Source of the DNA: JAYKJB01 sp035284745 [NCBI: Candidatus Sericytochromatia bacterium]
GTDB taxonomy: Bacteria; Cyanobacteriota; Sericytochromatia; S15B-MN24
Assembly: GCA_035284745.1 (NCBI GenBank)
Contig: JAYKIL010000010.1
Location: forward strand, 1 to 26,732
Length of the DNA stretch: 26,732 nt
Direction of reading: 5' to 3'
Shown: piece after piece, positions 8,932 to 15,895 of the stretch
Layout of the letters: the number at the start of each line of letters is the position of its first letter
How positions within the stretch are numbered: position 1 is the stretch's first letter
The notes under the pieces: generated by a model
What the model saw: only the letters and a program-made list of their open reading frames with translations
The model's database searches: none
What the model was told of the DNA's origin: nothing
Made by a program: the position numbers and the translations under genes

Positions 8932-11370
8932 CTAAATAACACCGCTGATATCCGTCGCGGAAGCGTCTGACGCGACCAAATCCGTAACCAGAACGTCGTT
9001 GAAGGCGTCCGAGTAGGGTGCCACCGGGTTAACACTCAGAATTCGAGGGCCCAGGGCGTCTCCCCCTCCCCCCAGGGAGAAAGAGGCCCCCGTATCGCGT
9101 TGAATGAAATACGTCACCCGCACAGGCGAATCGTAGGTGTCGGAGGCGTCCAGTAAGGGGTCTGGCGCGTCCGCCGGGGGAACCAGCGTGAAAGAAACAT
9201 TCACCCGTCCCTGCCCCCCCACGCGAACGTGCCGCCCTTCCGGTTCGGCAAAACGCCAGCCACGGGTCGGTGCTCCCTCGGTAAAGATGGGGAGGCTAGC
9301 CACCGAGGGAAAAATTGTAAATAGACCGCTCTCGCCCACGGAAAGCGCCCCTTCGGTGAGGCCCAACAGGGTAGCCAGATTGTCGGTGGTCGCTGAATCA
9401 ACCTCCAGAGTCGAGCTCGCACCGATCGCGCGATGGGTGATGCGCAAATGATTCGACGGGTTTCGTTCCGCTCGCACACGCCCCGCTGTGATGATCTCGA
9501 TGGCGCTGGTTAAGTCTTCGAGCGTCCAGGCAGGGAGGGGCGTGATGGAAACAGTGGCCCCATCAACCGAAAGCACCAAAATCTCACCCGGAGAGAAGCC
9601 CAACGGCGCTCCCGGAGGAGGGGCGGGGGTGGCGAGCGCATTTCCCTCTATCATCGCGGCTTGAGGTTCCTGATCCAAATTGGTTAACGTCGTATCCTGC
9701 AGGCGGATGGCACCCATCGCGCTCGCCCCCACCGGTTCAATGCGTAAGCGAACAATGCCTCGGCCTCCCCCGGCGTCCTCAATCACTTTCGTCACGCGCC
9801 ACGTTCCGACATCAAGATCACCTCGTATCGGAGCCAATTCATCCACGTACGTCACGGGCGTCGAATGGGTGAGGTTTGAATCCGGCCGTTGCAAACGCAG
9901 GTTGGCCAGTTGGAAGGGGACCCCCGGGGCCAAGGCCACCGGTGTCTCAAACTCAACCTCTAGGGTGGCCGAGCCTCCGGGCAGCACACTGAAGCCATTC
10001 AACTCAAAATTTCCCGTGCCCGCATTGACGCTAAAATTGGCCCCCGGACTTTGAGGGACACGTGCCAATACGGAGGCCCCTTCCGACGTGCGGGTCGACA
10101 GCAGGAAGCTGGATATTCTGGTGCCGGGCGGACTCTGCCCCGAAAGGCGCAAATCTTGCGAAATACGCCCATTACCGTTCACGATATCCAAGGTCCAGAT
10201 GGCCGTTTCCCCAGGAACAAACACCCCCGCGTTATAGTTACCGCCGGCCAGGGTTTCAGTGCCATCTTGAAGCCGGCCCGCGGTCGCCAACACATCGGCC
10301 GCAAACTCTGAGGCCTCGTACCGGGTTACAAACGTGGCCCACTGCGGTGCCCGCACCCCACCGAACGGTCGAACGTAGGCATTGAACTGCGATCCAGTGA
10401 GCGTCGCCGGGGGACGAAAGCGAACCACCGCGCGAAAAGGGGCTGAAGCCCCCGGAACTGGCGTCACAGAATTGGCAATGATGGCATACGTCGCCGCCGC
10501 GTCTTCGACCTCTACGAAAAATTCGTCCACCCGGCGAGAGATACCCTCCAGTTCAATCGCAGCCTCCGCCCGGGGCGCGACGCCCCCCAAAAAAGCCCCC
10601 TCTGGGTAGGTGATGGCACCGGGTGTTGTCCAGGCATCGCACACGGGGTGCAACACCACTGTGTTCCCTGTCACGGTTCGTGTGAGCGCCGTTTGAGACT
10701 CAAGACGCACCCCTCCGGGACTGGCGCCGTAGGAGGCGAGCTGCAAGTACGCTGGAGACGCCTCAGTGGCCGTCAGGCCCGTTAACTGAAAGGTAAAAAA
10801 TCCTTCCCCGTTCGCGGTGGCTGTCGCACTGACTTGCCCATTTCCGGAGGAACCCGTCGCGGCATAACGCACCGTCGCCCCCCCCAGGGCCGCCCCGCGC
10901 GGATCCTTCACCACCCCGCTCACCGTCACCGAGGCGCCTGCCTGCTGCAAGGCGTAGCCAACCGGCCGAACGGCGACGTGAGCACGGTCAAGACCGCTGG
11001 CAGGCGTCAAGCGCACCACTGTCTCTTCTTGGCTATAACCCGCCTTGCTCACCGATAAGACGTGATGCCCCGCAGGCAGGCCCCGGAAGGTGTAGTTGCC
11101 CGCAGAGTCCGTGAGGGTCTCAAACCGCGTTCTTGCCACCGTCACCCGCGCGCCACTGACGGGGCGCCACGCGGAGCCATCGAAAAACGCCACCCGCCCC
11201 GTCAGCATCCCAGCCTCGACCCGCCTCGTCGGCTTGGTCTGCGTTGAGGGGTCGAACGCAGTTTGCACCACCACCGGAGTCACCGACGGCCCTTGACATC
11301 CCGCCAGAGCAACCAACACACCCAGGGCACAGGTCAAGGAATTGAAGACCGAAAAGGCCTTGAGGCTCAC
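8932..11370 (-). CDS. Large lipoprotein with carboxypeptidase-regulatory-like domains and a hook-IN-like segment
   Basis: This 812-aa protein starts at GTG 11370, which has GAGG 8 nt upstream; an in-frame TTG at 11376 is too close to that site. The signal peptide ends LVALAGC (lipidated Cys). Two carboxypeptidase-regulatory-like modules follow: about 55-115 (GRVAFF, VSGARVTV, TDSAGNYTFRGLPAGHHVLSV, KAGY) and about 148-215 (SGVVKDPRGAALGGATV). The middle is beta-sandwich rich. At about 592-675 a segment reads VLSVDGATVSITP, then WTLEDLTSAIEIITAGRVRAE, then LRITH, then ATLLGLTEG. This has the shape of the flagellin/hook-associated IN motif. It leads a three-gene lipoprotein set. The N-terminal third is paralogous to the 337-aa lipoprotein. 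It is probably a large outer-surface protein; no enzyme motif is seen. Confidence 0.85.
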   Translation of the reverse strand: MSLKAFSVFNSLTCALGVLVALAGCQGPSVTPVVVQTAFDPSTQTKPTRRVEAGMLTGRVAFFDGSAWRPVSGARVTVARTRFETLTDSAGNYTFRGLPAGHHVLSVSKAGYSQEETVVRLTPASGLDRAHVAVRPVGYALQQAGASVTVSGVVKDPRGAALGGATVRYAATGSSGNGQVSATATANGEGFFTFQLTGLTATEASPAYLQLASYGASPGGVRLESQTALTRTVTGNTVVLHPVCDAWTTPGAITYPEGAFLGGVAPRAEAAIELEGISRRVDEFFVEVEDAAATYAIIANSVTPVPGASAPFRAVVRFRPPATLTGSQFNAYVRPFGGVRAPQWATFVTRYEASEFAADVLATAGRLQDGTETLAGGNYNAGVFVPGETAIWTLDIVNGNGRISQDLRLSGQSPPGTRISSFLLSTRTSEGASVLARVPQSPGANFSVNAGTGNFELNGFSVLPGGSATLEVEFETPVALAPGVPFQLANLRLQRPDSNLTHSTPVTYVDELAPIRGDLDVGTWRVTKVIEDAGGGRGIVRLRIEPVGASAMGAIRLQDTTLTNLDQEPQAAMIEGNALATPAPPPGAPLGFSPGEILVLSVDGATVSITPLPAWTLEDLTSAIEIITAGRVRAERNPSNHLRITHRAIGASSTLEVDSATTDNLATLLGLTEGALSVGESGLFTIFPSVASLPIFTEGAPTRGWRFAEPEGRHVRVGGQGRVNVSFTLVPPADAPDPLLDASDTYDSPVRVTYFIQRDTGASFSLGGGGDALGPRILSVNPVAPYSDAFNDVLVTDLVASDASATDISGVI

Positions 11371-11456
11371 AATCAAATCCTCAGGGGAAGGAATTTAGCA
11401 AGCCTTTTATACCCGCGCAACCCGAGGTCAGACACCCTCTCTGTCGGCGCGGCCGC

Positions 11457-13148
11457 TCAGGCAACCCCCACGACAGGATCTTCCTCTTCCCGGACAATTT
11501 TGAGAAACAAAGGGACCAAATCAGGGTCAAATTGACTGCCTGCACACCGTTCAAGCTCGGTCTGCGCGTCCGCGGGCTTGATCCCACGACCAAAAGTATA
11601 ATCACCACGGATCATCGCATCGTAGGCATCACAAATCGACAGGATACGCGCACCCACGGGAATGTCTCCGCCTGACAAACCTTCCGGGTAGCCCGTTCCA
11701 TCCCAGCGTTCGTGGTGGTACAACACTGCTTCAAGCAAGCCTGAAAACGTGCTAAATTTCGCCAGCAGGCCCACGCCCCGCGCCGGATGCTCCCTCATCA
11801 ACTGCCAATCAGAGTCATCGAGCGATTCGGTCTTGAAGATGACCCGCTCGGGAACACTCATCATTCCAACATCGTGAAGCAGGCCGGCAATTTGCAGGGC
11901 CTCTTGTTTGTCGGGCGGCAAACCCAAAGAGCGCCCCAAAGCGGCCGATAGCTCTCCCACGCGCTCAGAATGTCCGTGCATAAGAGGGATTCGCGCTTCG
12001 ATGGCCGAAGCAAAGGCGCGCGCCAGCGAATAGTACATTTCGTGCGACCCCTGCCGCGGCACGCCGATCGCGTTGACCGCTTCGGAGGTGGCACTGTGCG
12101 CCTGGACAACCCGATTCCGTCCACCACTTTTCGCTGAGTAAAGCGCCACGTCGGCTCTTTTTATGAGGTCTTTTGGGGAGCCATCCCGCTCAATGCGCGT
12201 GGCCACCCCAATCGAGGCAGTCACCCGCAGTGAACGCTCCTCTGAAATCGGGAAAGACATCCCTTCCAGCGACTGCCTGAGCCTTTCAGCCAAGTGATAT
12301 GCACTGTCCTCATCCGTGTTGGGCAGCACCACCGCGAATTCCTCGCCACCATAGCGGGCGACAAGGTCATACTTCCGAACGCTCTCCTTCAACAAGTGCG
12401 CAGCCCCCTTGAGCACCGCGTCTCCCGCCGGGTGCCCGTGATTGTCATTGATCGATTTGAAGTGATCAAGGTCGAAGATCATAAAGCTCAAGGGCGTACG
12501 GTGCCGATCCGCCGAGGCAAATTCCTCCGCCATTCGCTGTTGGAAAAAATCGTGGGTCGCCAGCCCCGTCAAGCCGTCCGTGCGAGCAGTCTGAGCCTCG
12601 TTGCCCAGGTTCTCAAGGGTCAGGCCACTGAGTTCCATCAGCATATCCACGCGGTTCAAGGCGTCCAGGCTCCGCGCGCAGGCCGCAGCGTGCCGTATGA
12701 GGGTCTGGAGACAATGCAGGTGATCGGGAAAAGGGTTTTCCCCCGGAGCATAAATCGCTCCGAGGGCCAAACGCTCGCCACCGGGCTGGCTGAAGAATGC
12801 GGCCACCCGTGAGCCTCCTGGCCCATCCAGGTCGTCGTGGTGCGCCACATACTGCTCTTTGCCCCAGAATGCCACATCGGGCAACGGAAAGGCGGTCTCA
12901 GCCGAAGCGTTGGAGGCCGCACGGATGCGCCCACGCGCATCAAACAGCACCACATCCGTCACACGCAACACGGCGGTCACCTCGTTAATCAGGGCCCGCC
13001 AGATATTCTTGAGCGAACGCTCATCCCTCTCCCGCGCCAATTCGGTCTCCACCACTGCATCAAGTGCAGCAATGGCCCCTGGCAGTGCATCGAATGCAGC
13101 CCCCGAGGAGCCCCGGTGAATCTCAGAAGGGGAAGTCTGTTCGTTCAT
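11457..13148 (-). CDS. GAF-GGDEF-HD-GYP-type c-di-GMP synthase/phosphodiesterase
   Basis: This 563-aa cytoplasmic signalling enzyme has the parts to make and break cyclic di-GMP. The N-terminal part (about 30-170) looks like a GAF sensor. The diguanylate cyclase domain (about 185-345) has FDLDHFKSINDNHGH, an intact GGEEF at 267-271 and an RKYD inhibitory I-site at 258-261, exactly 5 residues before it. The C-terminal domain (about 370-545) is HD-GYP-like with His425-Asp426 and HHERWDGTGYP at 478-488. The usual HDxGK reads HDVGM, so the lysine of the motif is lost. It is the last gene of an operon with two partner-switch regulators; ATG 13148 has AGAGG about 9 nt upstream. The cyclase half should be active; the hydrolase half is probable but less sure because of the HDVGM change. 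Confidence 0.92.
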   Translation of the reverse strand: MNEQTSPSEIHRGSSGAAFDALPGAIAALDAVVETELARERDERSLKNIWRALINEVTAVLRVTDVVLFDARGRIRAASNASAETAFPLPDVAFWGKEQYVAHHDDLDGPGGSRVAAFFSQPGGERLALGAIYAPGENPFPDHLHCLQTLIRHAAACARSLDALNRVDMLMELSGLTLENLGNEAQTARTDGLTGLATHDFFQQRMAEEFASADRHRTPLSFMIFDLDHFKSINDNHGHPAGDAVLKGAAHLLKESVRKYDLVARYGGEEFAVVLPNTDEDSAYHLAERLRQSLEGMSFPISEERSLRVTASIGVATRIERDGSPKDLIKRADVALYSAKSGGRNRVVQAHSATSEAVNAIGVPRQGSHEMYYSLARAFASAIEARIPLMHGHSERVGELSAALGRSLGLPPDKQEALQIAGLLHDVGMMSVPERVIFKTESLDDSDWQLMREHPARGVGLLAKFSTFSGLLEAVLYHHERWDGTGYPEGLSGGDIPVGARILSICDAYDAMIRGDYTFGRGIKPADAQTELERCAGSQFDPDLVPLFLKIVREEEDPVVGVA

Positions 13149-13159
13149 GGCTCATCCTC

Positions 13160-13546
13160 TTAGGCAGGTACCGTGGAGACGGTCTTGGGCGCCAAGAAGG
13201 TCAGGGCTTTCAGGCTGGTCTGCTGCCATGTCACCCGAGAACTATAGAGCAGCTTAATTTTGTATTTCTGGTCATCGTCGAGTTCAGTCTGTCGCATAAT
13301 CCACTTGATTAAGCTTTTGATCCCACTCGAATTCAAAAAGGTGAGTTCAGTGAAGTCCGCCGCAATTTCGCTCAACCCCGCCGCCAAAATCTGGTCGTGA
13401 ATTGATTGAAGCGCCGGGTCCATAAAACTGCCCGGGTCGACATCATCAATGCGCCCAATAAAAGCGACAGTGACGGGCGAATTTTCATCTCGCACGATAA
13501 TCTGCGCCTTGTCACCGTGGTGCCCCAATCCCTGAAATCCGCTCAT
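13160..13546 (-). CDS. STAS-like regulator (slr1659-like anti-sigma factor antagonist)
   Basis: This 128-aa protein resembles the STAS-fold antagonists of partner-switching systems, and in particular the slr1659-type family. The signature is FTELTFLNSSGIKSLIKWI at the place where SpoIIAA proteins have D-S-S-G-x-x-x-L; the phosphorylatable Ser would be in NSSG. There are no membrane segments. ATG 13546 is preferred over TTG 13558, which nearly abuts the preceding stop. It lies between the ATPase-like partner (13 nt upstream) and the GGDEF/HD-GYP gene (11 nt downstream). That implies a module in which binding to the kinase-like partner could gate c-di-GMP output; this is inferred from context. 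Confidence 0.75.
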   Translation of the reverse strand: MSGFQGLGHHGDKAQIIVRDENSPVTVAFIGRIDDVDPGSFMDPALQSIHDQILAAGLSEIAADFTELTFLNSSGIKSLIKWIMRQTELDDDQKYKIKLLYSSRVTWQQTSLKALTFLAPKTVSTVPA

Positions 13547-13559
13547 TCGTGTACCCAAC

Positions 13560-14054
13560 CTATTCTTTTCCAGCGAGAGGAAATTCCACCCGCATCGTTA
13601 TCACATCGTCATCAATACGCATTTCGAGATCGCAGCCTGTTTCATAGCGAATGCGCGCCAGACCTAACTGACTGCCCTCCGCCTCGGGATTCTGAGCAAT
13701 GCGCTGCATCCGAGCCAGATAGGCCATCAGAGGGTCCCCTTCAGAAATTTCAGCGAAGTGAGCGCGCAGCCCTTCAATTTGGCTTCGATTGGCGCGGTTT
13801 CTCACCTCGAGAACAATGCTCTCACCTTCATGGATTTGGAATTCGAGCGTCACGTTGTCGTCTGGGCTCGCACTGTATTTGACCGCATTCTCCAAAAGTT
13901 CTTGGGCCGACATCGCCACTTTGTCGGCAATTTCCTCGTTCGCCAGTTGCACATTGCAAAAACTCGCCACCATAATCCGGGTGGAACTGACGTAACTCCA
14001 CCACTGCGGGGAGAAAGAAATGGAGGCACCGTAAGTGGTGACGCGGCTCGCCAT
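13560..14054 (-). CDS. Anti-sigma/HATPase-like regulator (slr1658-like)
   Basis: This 164-aa protein looks like a compact GHKL ATP-binding domain of the anti-sigma-factor (SpoIIAB/RsbW) type, closest to the slr1658-like regulators that travel with slr1659-like proteins. The N box is QELLENAVKYS with Asn56, and a G2-like segment near the C-terminus reads QLGLARIRYETGCDLEM. A classical DxGxG (G1) box is not visible, so ATP binding is not assured. ATG 14054 has GGAG 6 nt upstream; an in-frame GTG lies 6 nt earlier. It is first of the three-gene operon. The likely role is to bind or phosphorylate the STAS partner encoded next. Confidence 0.7.
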   Translation of the reverse strand: MASRVTTYGASISFSPQWWSYVSSTRIMVASFCNVQLANEEIADKVAMSAQELLENAVKYSASPDDNVTLEFQIHEGESIVLEVRNRANRSQIEGLRAHFAEISEGDPLMAYLARMQRIAQNPEAEGSQLGLARIRYETGCDLEMRIDDDVITMRVEFPLAGKE

Positions 14055-14263
14055 GAACACTCCAAATTCTATTGATAACGATGACAGTCAAGTAATGCCC
14101 GACCCAGGCCGTATTATACCCCGTCAAGCACAAGGGTTTCTGCCGTGCGAGAAGGTCTTCCCTCGCAGAAAAAGCGAGACCGCCCAAGAGGCCGGCCGGT
14201 GCGAACGTTCCGCACGGTCTTGTGAGCCGCCCCGTACCATGTTACAACATCTACATTCGCAAA
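14055..14263. other. Intergenic region between the c-di-GMP operon and tRNA-Val
   Basis: These 209 bases hold no ORF I can support. On the minus strand TTGACT (14091-14086) and TAGAAT (14071-14066) each match a sigma-70 box at 5 of 6 positions, but they are only 14 nt apart, so they are unlikely to work as a pair. On the plus strand the right end carries the candidate tRNA promoter. Confidence 0.4.
14220..14248 (+). promoter_or_regulatory. Candidate sigma-70 promoter for tRNA-Val
   Basis: TTGTGA (14220-14225) and TACAAC (14243-14248) are separated by 17 nt. Each matches the -35/-10 consensus at 4 of 6 positions. The -10 box ends 15 nt before the mature tRNA 5' end, a sensible position for a short leader. 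The -10 lies in the inverted repeat ATGTT-ac-AACAT. The assignment is weak on its own and is supported mainly by position. Confidence 0.4.
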
Positions 14264-14337
14264 GGGCGTATAGCTCAGTTGGTTAGAGCGCCACGTTGAC
14301 ATCGTGGAGGTCACTGGTTCGAGTCCAGTTATGCCCA
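14264..14337 (+). tRNA. tRNA-Val (anticodon GAC)
   Basis: This is a full cloverleaf of 74 nt. Acceptor GGGCGTA pairs with TATGCCC (one G-U), and the D arm is GCTC...GAGC. The anticodon stem is CCACG/CGTGG with loop TTGACAT (anticodon GAC). The T arm is ACTGG-TTCGAGT-CCAGT and the discriminator base is A. The 3' CCA is not encoded (the next bases are CCT), so it must be added. The gene stands alone, on the strand opposite the neighbouring protein genes, and its 3' end is 16 nt from the convergent kinase-like gene. Confidence 0.97.
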
Positions 14338-14353
14338 CCTCAATGCAGAGCGC

Positions 14354-15799
14354 CTACAAGCGTCCCTCCGCGCTGGGTTGTCTGGGCCGGTCAAGCACCT
14401 CCTCCCAAGGACTGGTCGCAGGCCCACCTGCCTCGCTCTCTTTCGGCAACGGGGCCTCAACCGGCGCCGAGACAGCCAATGGAACAGCCACCACCAGCCG
14501 TGTTCCACCCTGCGGCCCGTTCTGAACGGCAAACAGTCCACCGTGTGCTTGCTCAATGACGTAACGAACCACTCCCAAGGCCACCTGATCAGACCTTCGC
14601 AACCCGTCAACATCCGCGAAGCCTGTCCCGTCACGCATCACGGCCAATGCCTCAGGTGACAGTCCCGGCCCAGAATCAACAATTTCAATCTGCGCCAGCT
14701 CGCCGATAGAACTCAATTTAAGATGGACGGCCCCCTGATTGGGTGTCGCCCTTCCCGCAAACCACAAAAGTGTTTCCAGGGCGCGTTGCAGTCGGGCGCG
14801 ATCCAACTGAACCATCAGCGGTGTCGCGGGCAAAGTCATATCCAGGGTCACCCCGCGACGCTTGAGCGCGGCGTGCTCTTGCCCGCACACTTGCCTCACC
14901 AACAACACCATGTTTTCAACCTGCAAATGACAGCGCAGCTCACCGGCCAGAATTCTTGTATAATCCTGCGAGTTTTCCAAAAGGCGAATCAGGAAATCCG
15001 CTCGCTGAGCAATCATTCTGAGCATTTCAGATTCTTCCGAGTTGAGCCTCGGTCGCGCGGAGGTGCCCACCACGTAGGCTGCTGTCTTGATGGCCGCAAC
15101 GGGCGTTCGCATTTCTTGCTCGAGGGCTGCCGTCAGGTGTTCGTAGGGATTCGTTTGCGGCGAATCCACGGCTTGCGAAACGCCTTCGGAAAGCAGGGCC
15201 GCGACAAGCCAGACACCACTCATCACGTGAAGCCAGGCTTCGCCAAGATACCCCAACCAATACCCGCGTGAATTCAAAAGGGTGGGGAGTACCGCACTCA
15301 CCCACGCAGCGTATGAGAGCAATGACCAACCCCACAGCGAAAGGTAACGGTAATTCCGCTGCCGCGCACGCGTCAAAAGGCGCCAAGCCAACCAGACATG
15401 GGCCAACAGATAAAAAACCAAAACAGGCAGGCACGCGACAATGAAAGGCACGCCACCGTAGAACCAAGCGCCCGAGACCCCTGCCGCCGCCGCTGAAAGA
15501 AAAACAGCGCCCACCGTGACAGAATGGCGAGCGTTCAGCGATTGCGCAGCCAGCACCATAAAACCGGCGGTCAAGCCCGCAAAGGCGAATTCGGCGTAAG
15601 AGACCCAATCTGCGCGTCCGTGAAAACTCACCCACGTCTGGGTTGCCAACAGAATCGTCTTCAGCGCAAACGCCCCACTCAGCGCCGCGAACCAAGGCCG
15701 GGAATGGGCGGCCAGCGTACGGGAAGCGCCGACCAGGACAATGAGAATCCCGGCCGCGCACAGCAACGCAAAAGATAAAAGGGCTTGTAATTCGTTCAC
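14354..15799 (-). CDS. Degenerate membrane sensor histidine kinase (no phospho-acceptor His)
   Basis: This 481-aa protein has an N-terminal membrane domain of about six or seven hydrophobic segments (residues ~5-205), then a HisKA-like helix pair and an HATPase_c domain (~310-440). The H box, normally H-E-x-R-T-P, reads Q228-E-M-R-T-P-V, so the phosphorylated His is absent (codon CAA). The N box, normally N-L-L-x-N-A, reads T-L-L-W-F347-A, which loses the Mg-binding Asn. The G1 box DSGPGLSP and the G2 region VVRYVIEQAHGG remain. The protein is therefore probably a pseudokinase acting by conformation or dimerisation, or a reader of membrane state. No response regulator gene is adjacent. It begins at GTG 15799, and a Pro-rich tail of about 35 residues follows the ATPase domain. 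Confidence 0.85.
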   Translation of the reverse strand: MNELQALLSFALLCAAGILIVLVGASRTLAAHSRPWFAALSGAFALKTILLATQTWVSFHGRADWVSYAEFAFAGLTAGFMVLAAQSLNARHSVTVGAVFLSAAAAGVSGAWFYGGVPFIVACLPVLVFYLLAHVWLAWRLLTRARQRNYRYLSLWGWSLLSYAAWVSAVLPTLLNSRGYWLGYLGEAWLHVMSGVWLVAALLSEGVSQAVDSPQTNPYEHLTAALEQEMRTPVAAIKTAAYVVGTSARPRLNSEESEMLRMIAQRADFLIRLLENSQDYTRILAGELRCHLQVENMVLLVRQVCGQEHAALKRRGVTLDMTLPATPLMVQLDRARLQRALETLLWFAGRATPNQGAVHLKLSSIGELAQIEIVDSGPGLSPEALAVMRDGTGFADVDGLRRSDQVALGVVRYVIEQAHGGLFAVQNGPQGGTRLVVAVPLAVSAPVEAPLPKESEAGGPATSPWEEVLDRPRQPSAEGRL

Positions 15800-15823
15800 G
15801 CAAACATACGAAGACAGGCATTT

Positions 15824-15850
15824 GGTTCCGGCAGGAACCGAGCTTTTTTT
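15824..15850 (+). terminator. Rho-independent-type terminator on the plus strand
   Basis: GGTTCC-GGCA-GGAACC (15824-15839), extendable by two pairs, is followed by GAGC and then seven T (15844-15850). It has the textbook order of a terminator for plus-strand transcription, but both flanking genes are on the minus strand. It may stop plus-strand read-through from the tRNA side or an antisense RNA. Confidence 0.55.
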
Positions 15851-15851
15851 A

Positions 15852-15894
15852 CCCCATCGGCGTGAGATGTGACGTGGGGCGCCCCGCGATGGGG
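15852..15894. repeat. Inverted repeat after the di-heme peroxidase stop
   Basis: CCCCATCG (15852-15859) and CGATGGGG (15887-15894) form an 8-bp stem enclosing a second 10-nt palindrome, GGGGCGCCCC (15876-15885). It begins 1 nt beyond the minus-strand stop codon at 15896, so it could end or stabilise the peroxidase mRNA. In that orientation no T-run follows. Confidence 0.45.
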
Positions 15895-15895
15895 A

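Noticed and set aside
8907-9035. N-terminal extension of the small lipoprotein
   Set aside because: It would overlap the upstream gene and place the signal peptide internally; GTG 8909 gives a proper lipoprotein signal.
14066-14091. TTGACT/TAGAAT pair as the promoter of the c-di-GMP operon
   Set aside because: Each box matches well, but the 14-nt spacing is too short for a normal sigma-70 promoter.
15027-15821. 264-codon minus-strand frame overlapping the kinase-like gene
   Set aside because: It is a shifted frame of the membrane domain. Only the other frame gives the DxGxG ATPase box and a coherent membrane protein.
15844-15850. T-run as terminator of the di-heme peroxidase gene
   Set aside because: The gene is on the minus strand and the T-run is on the plus strand, so the orientation is wrong.
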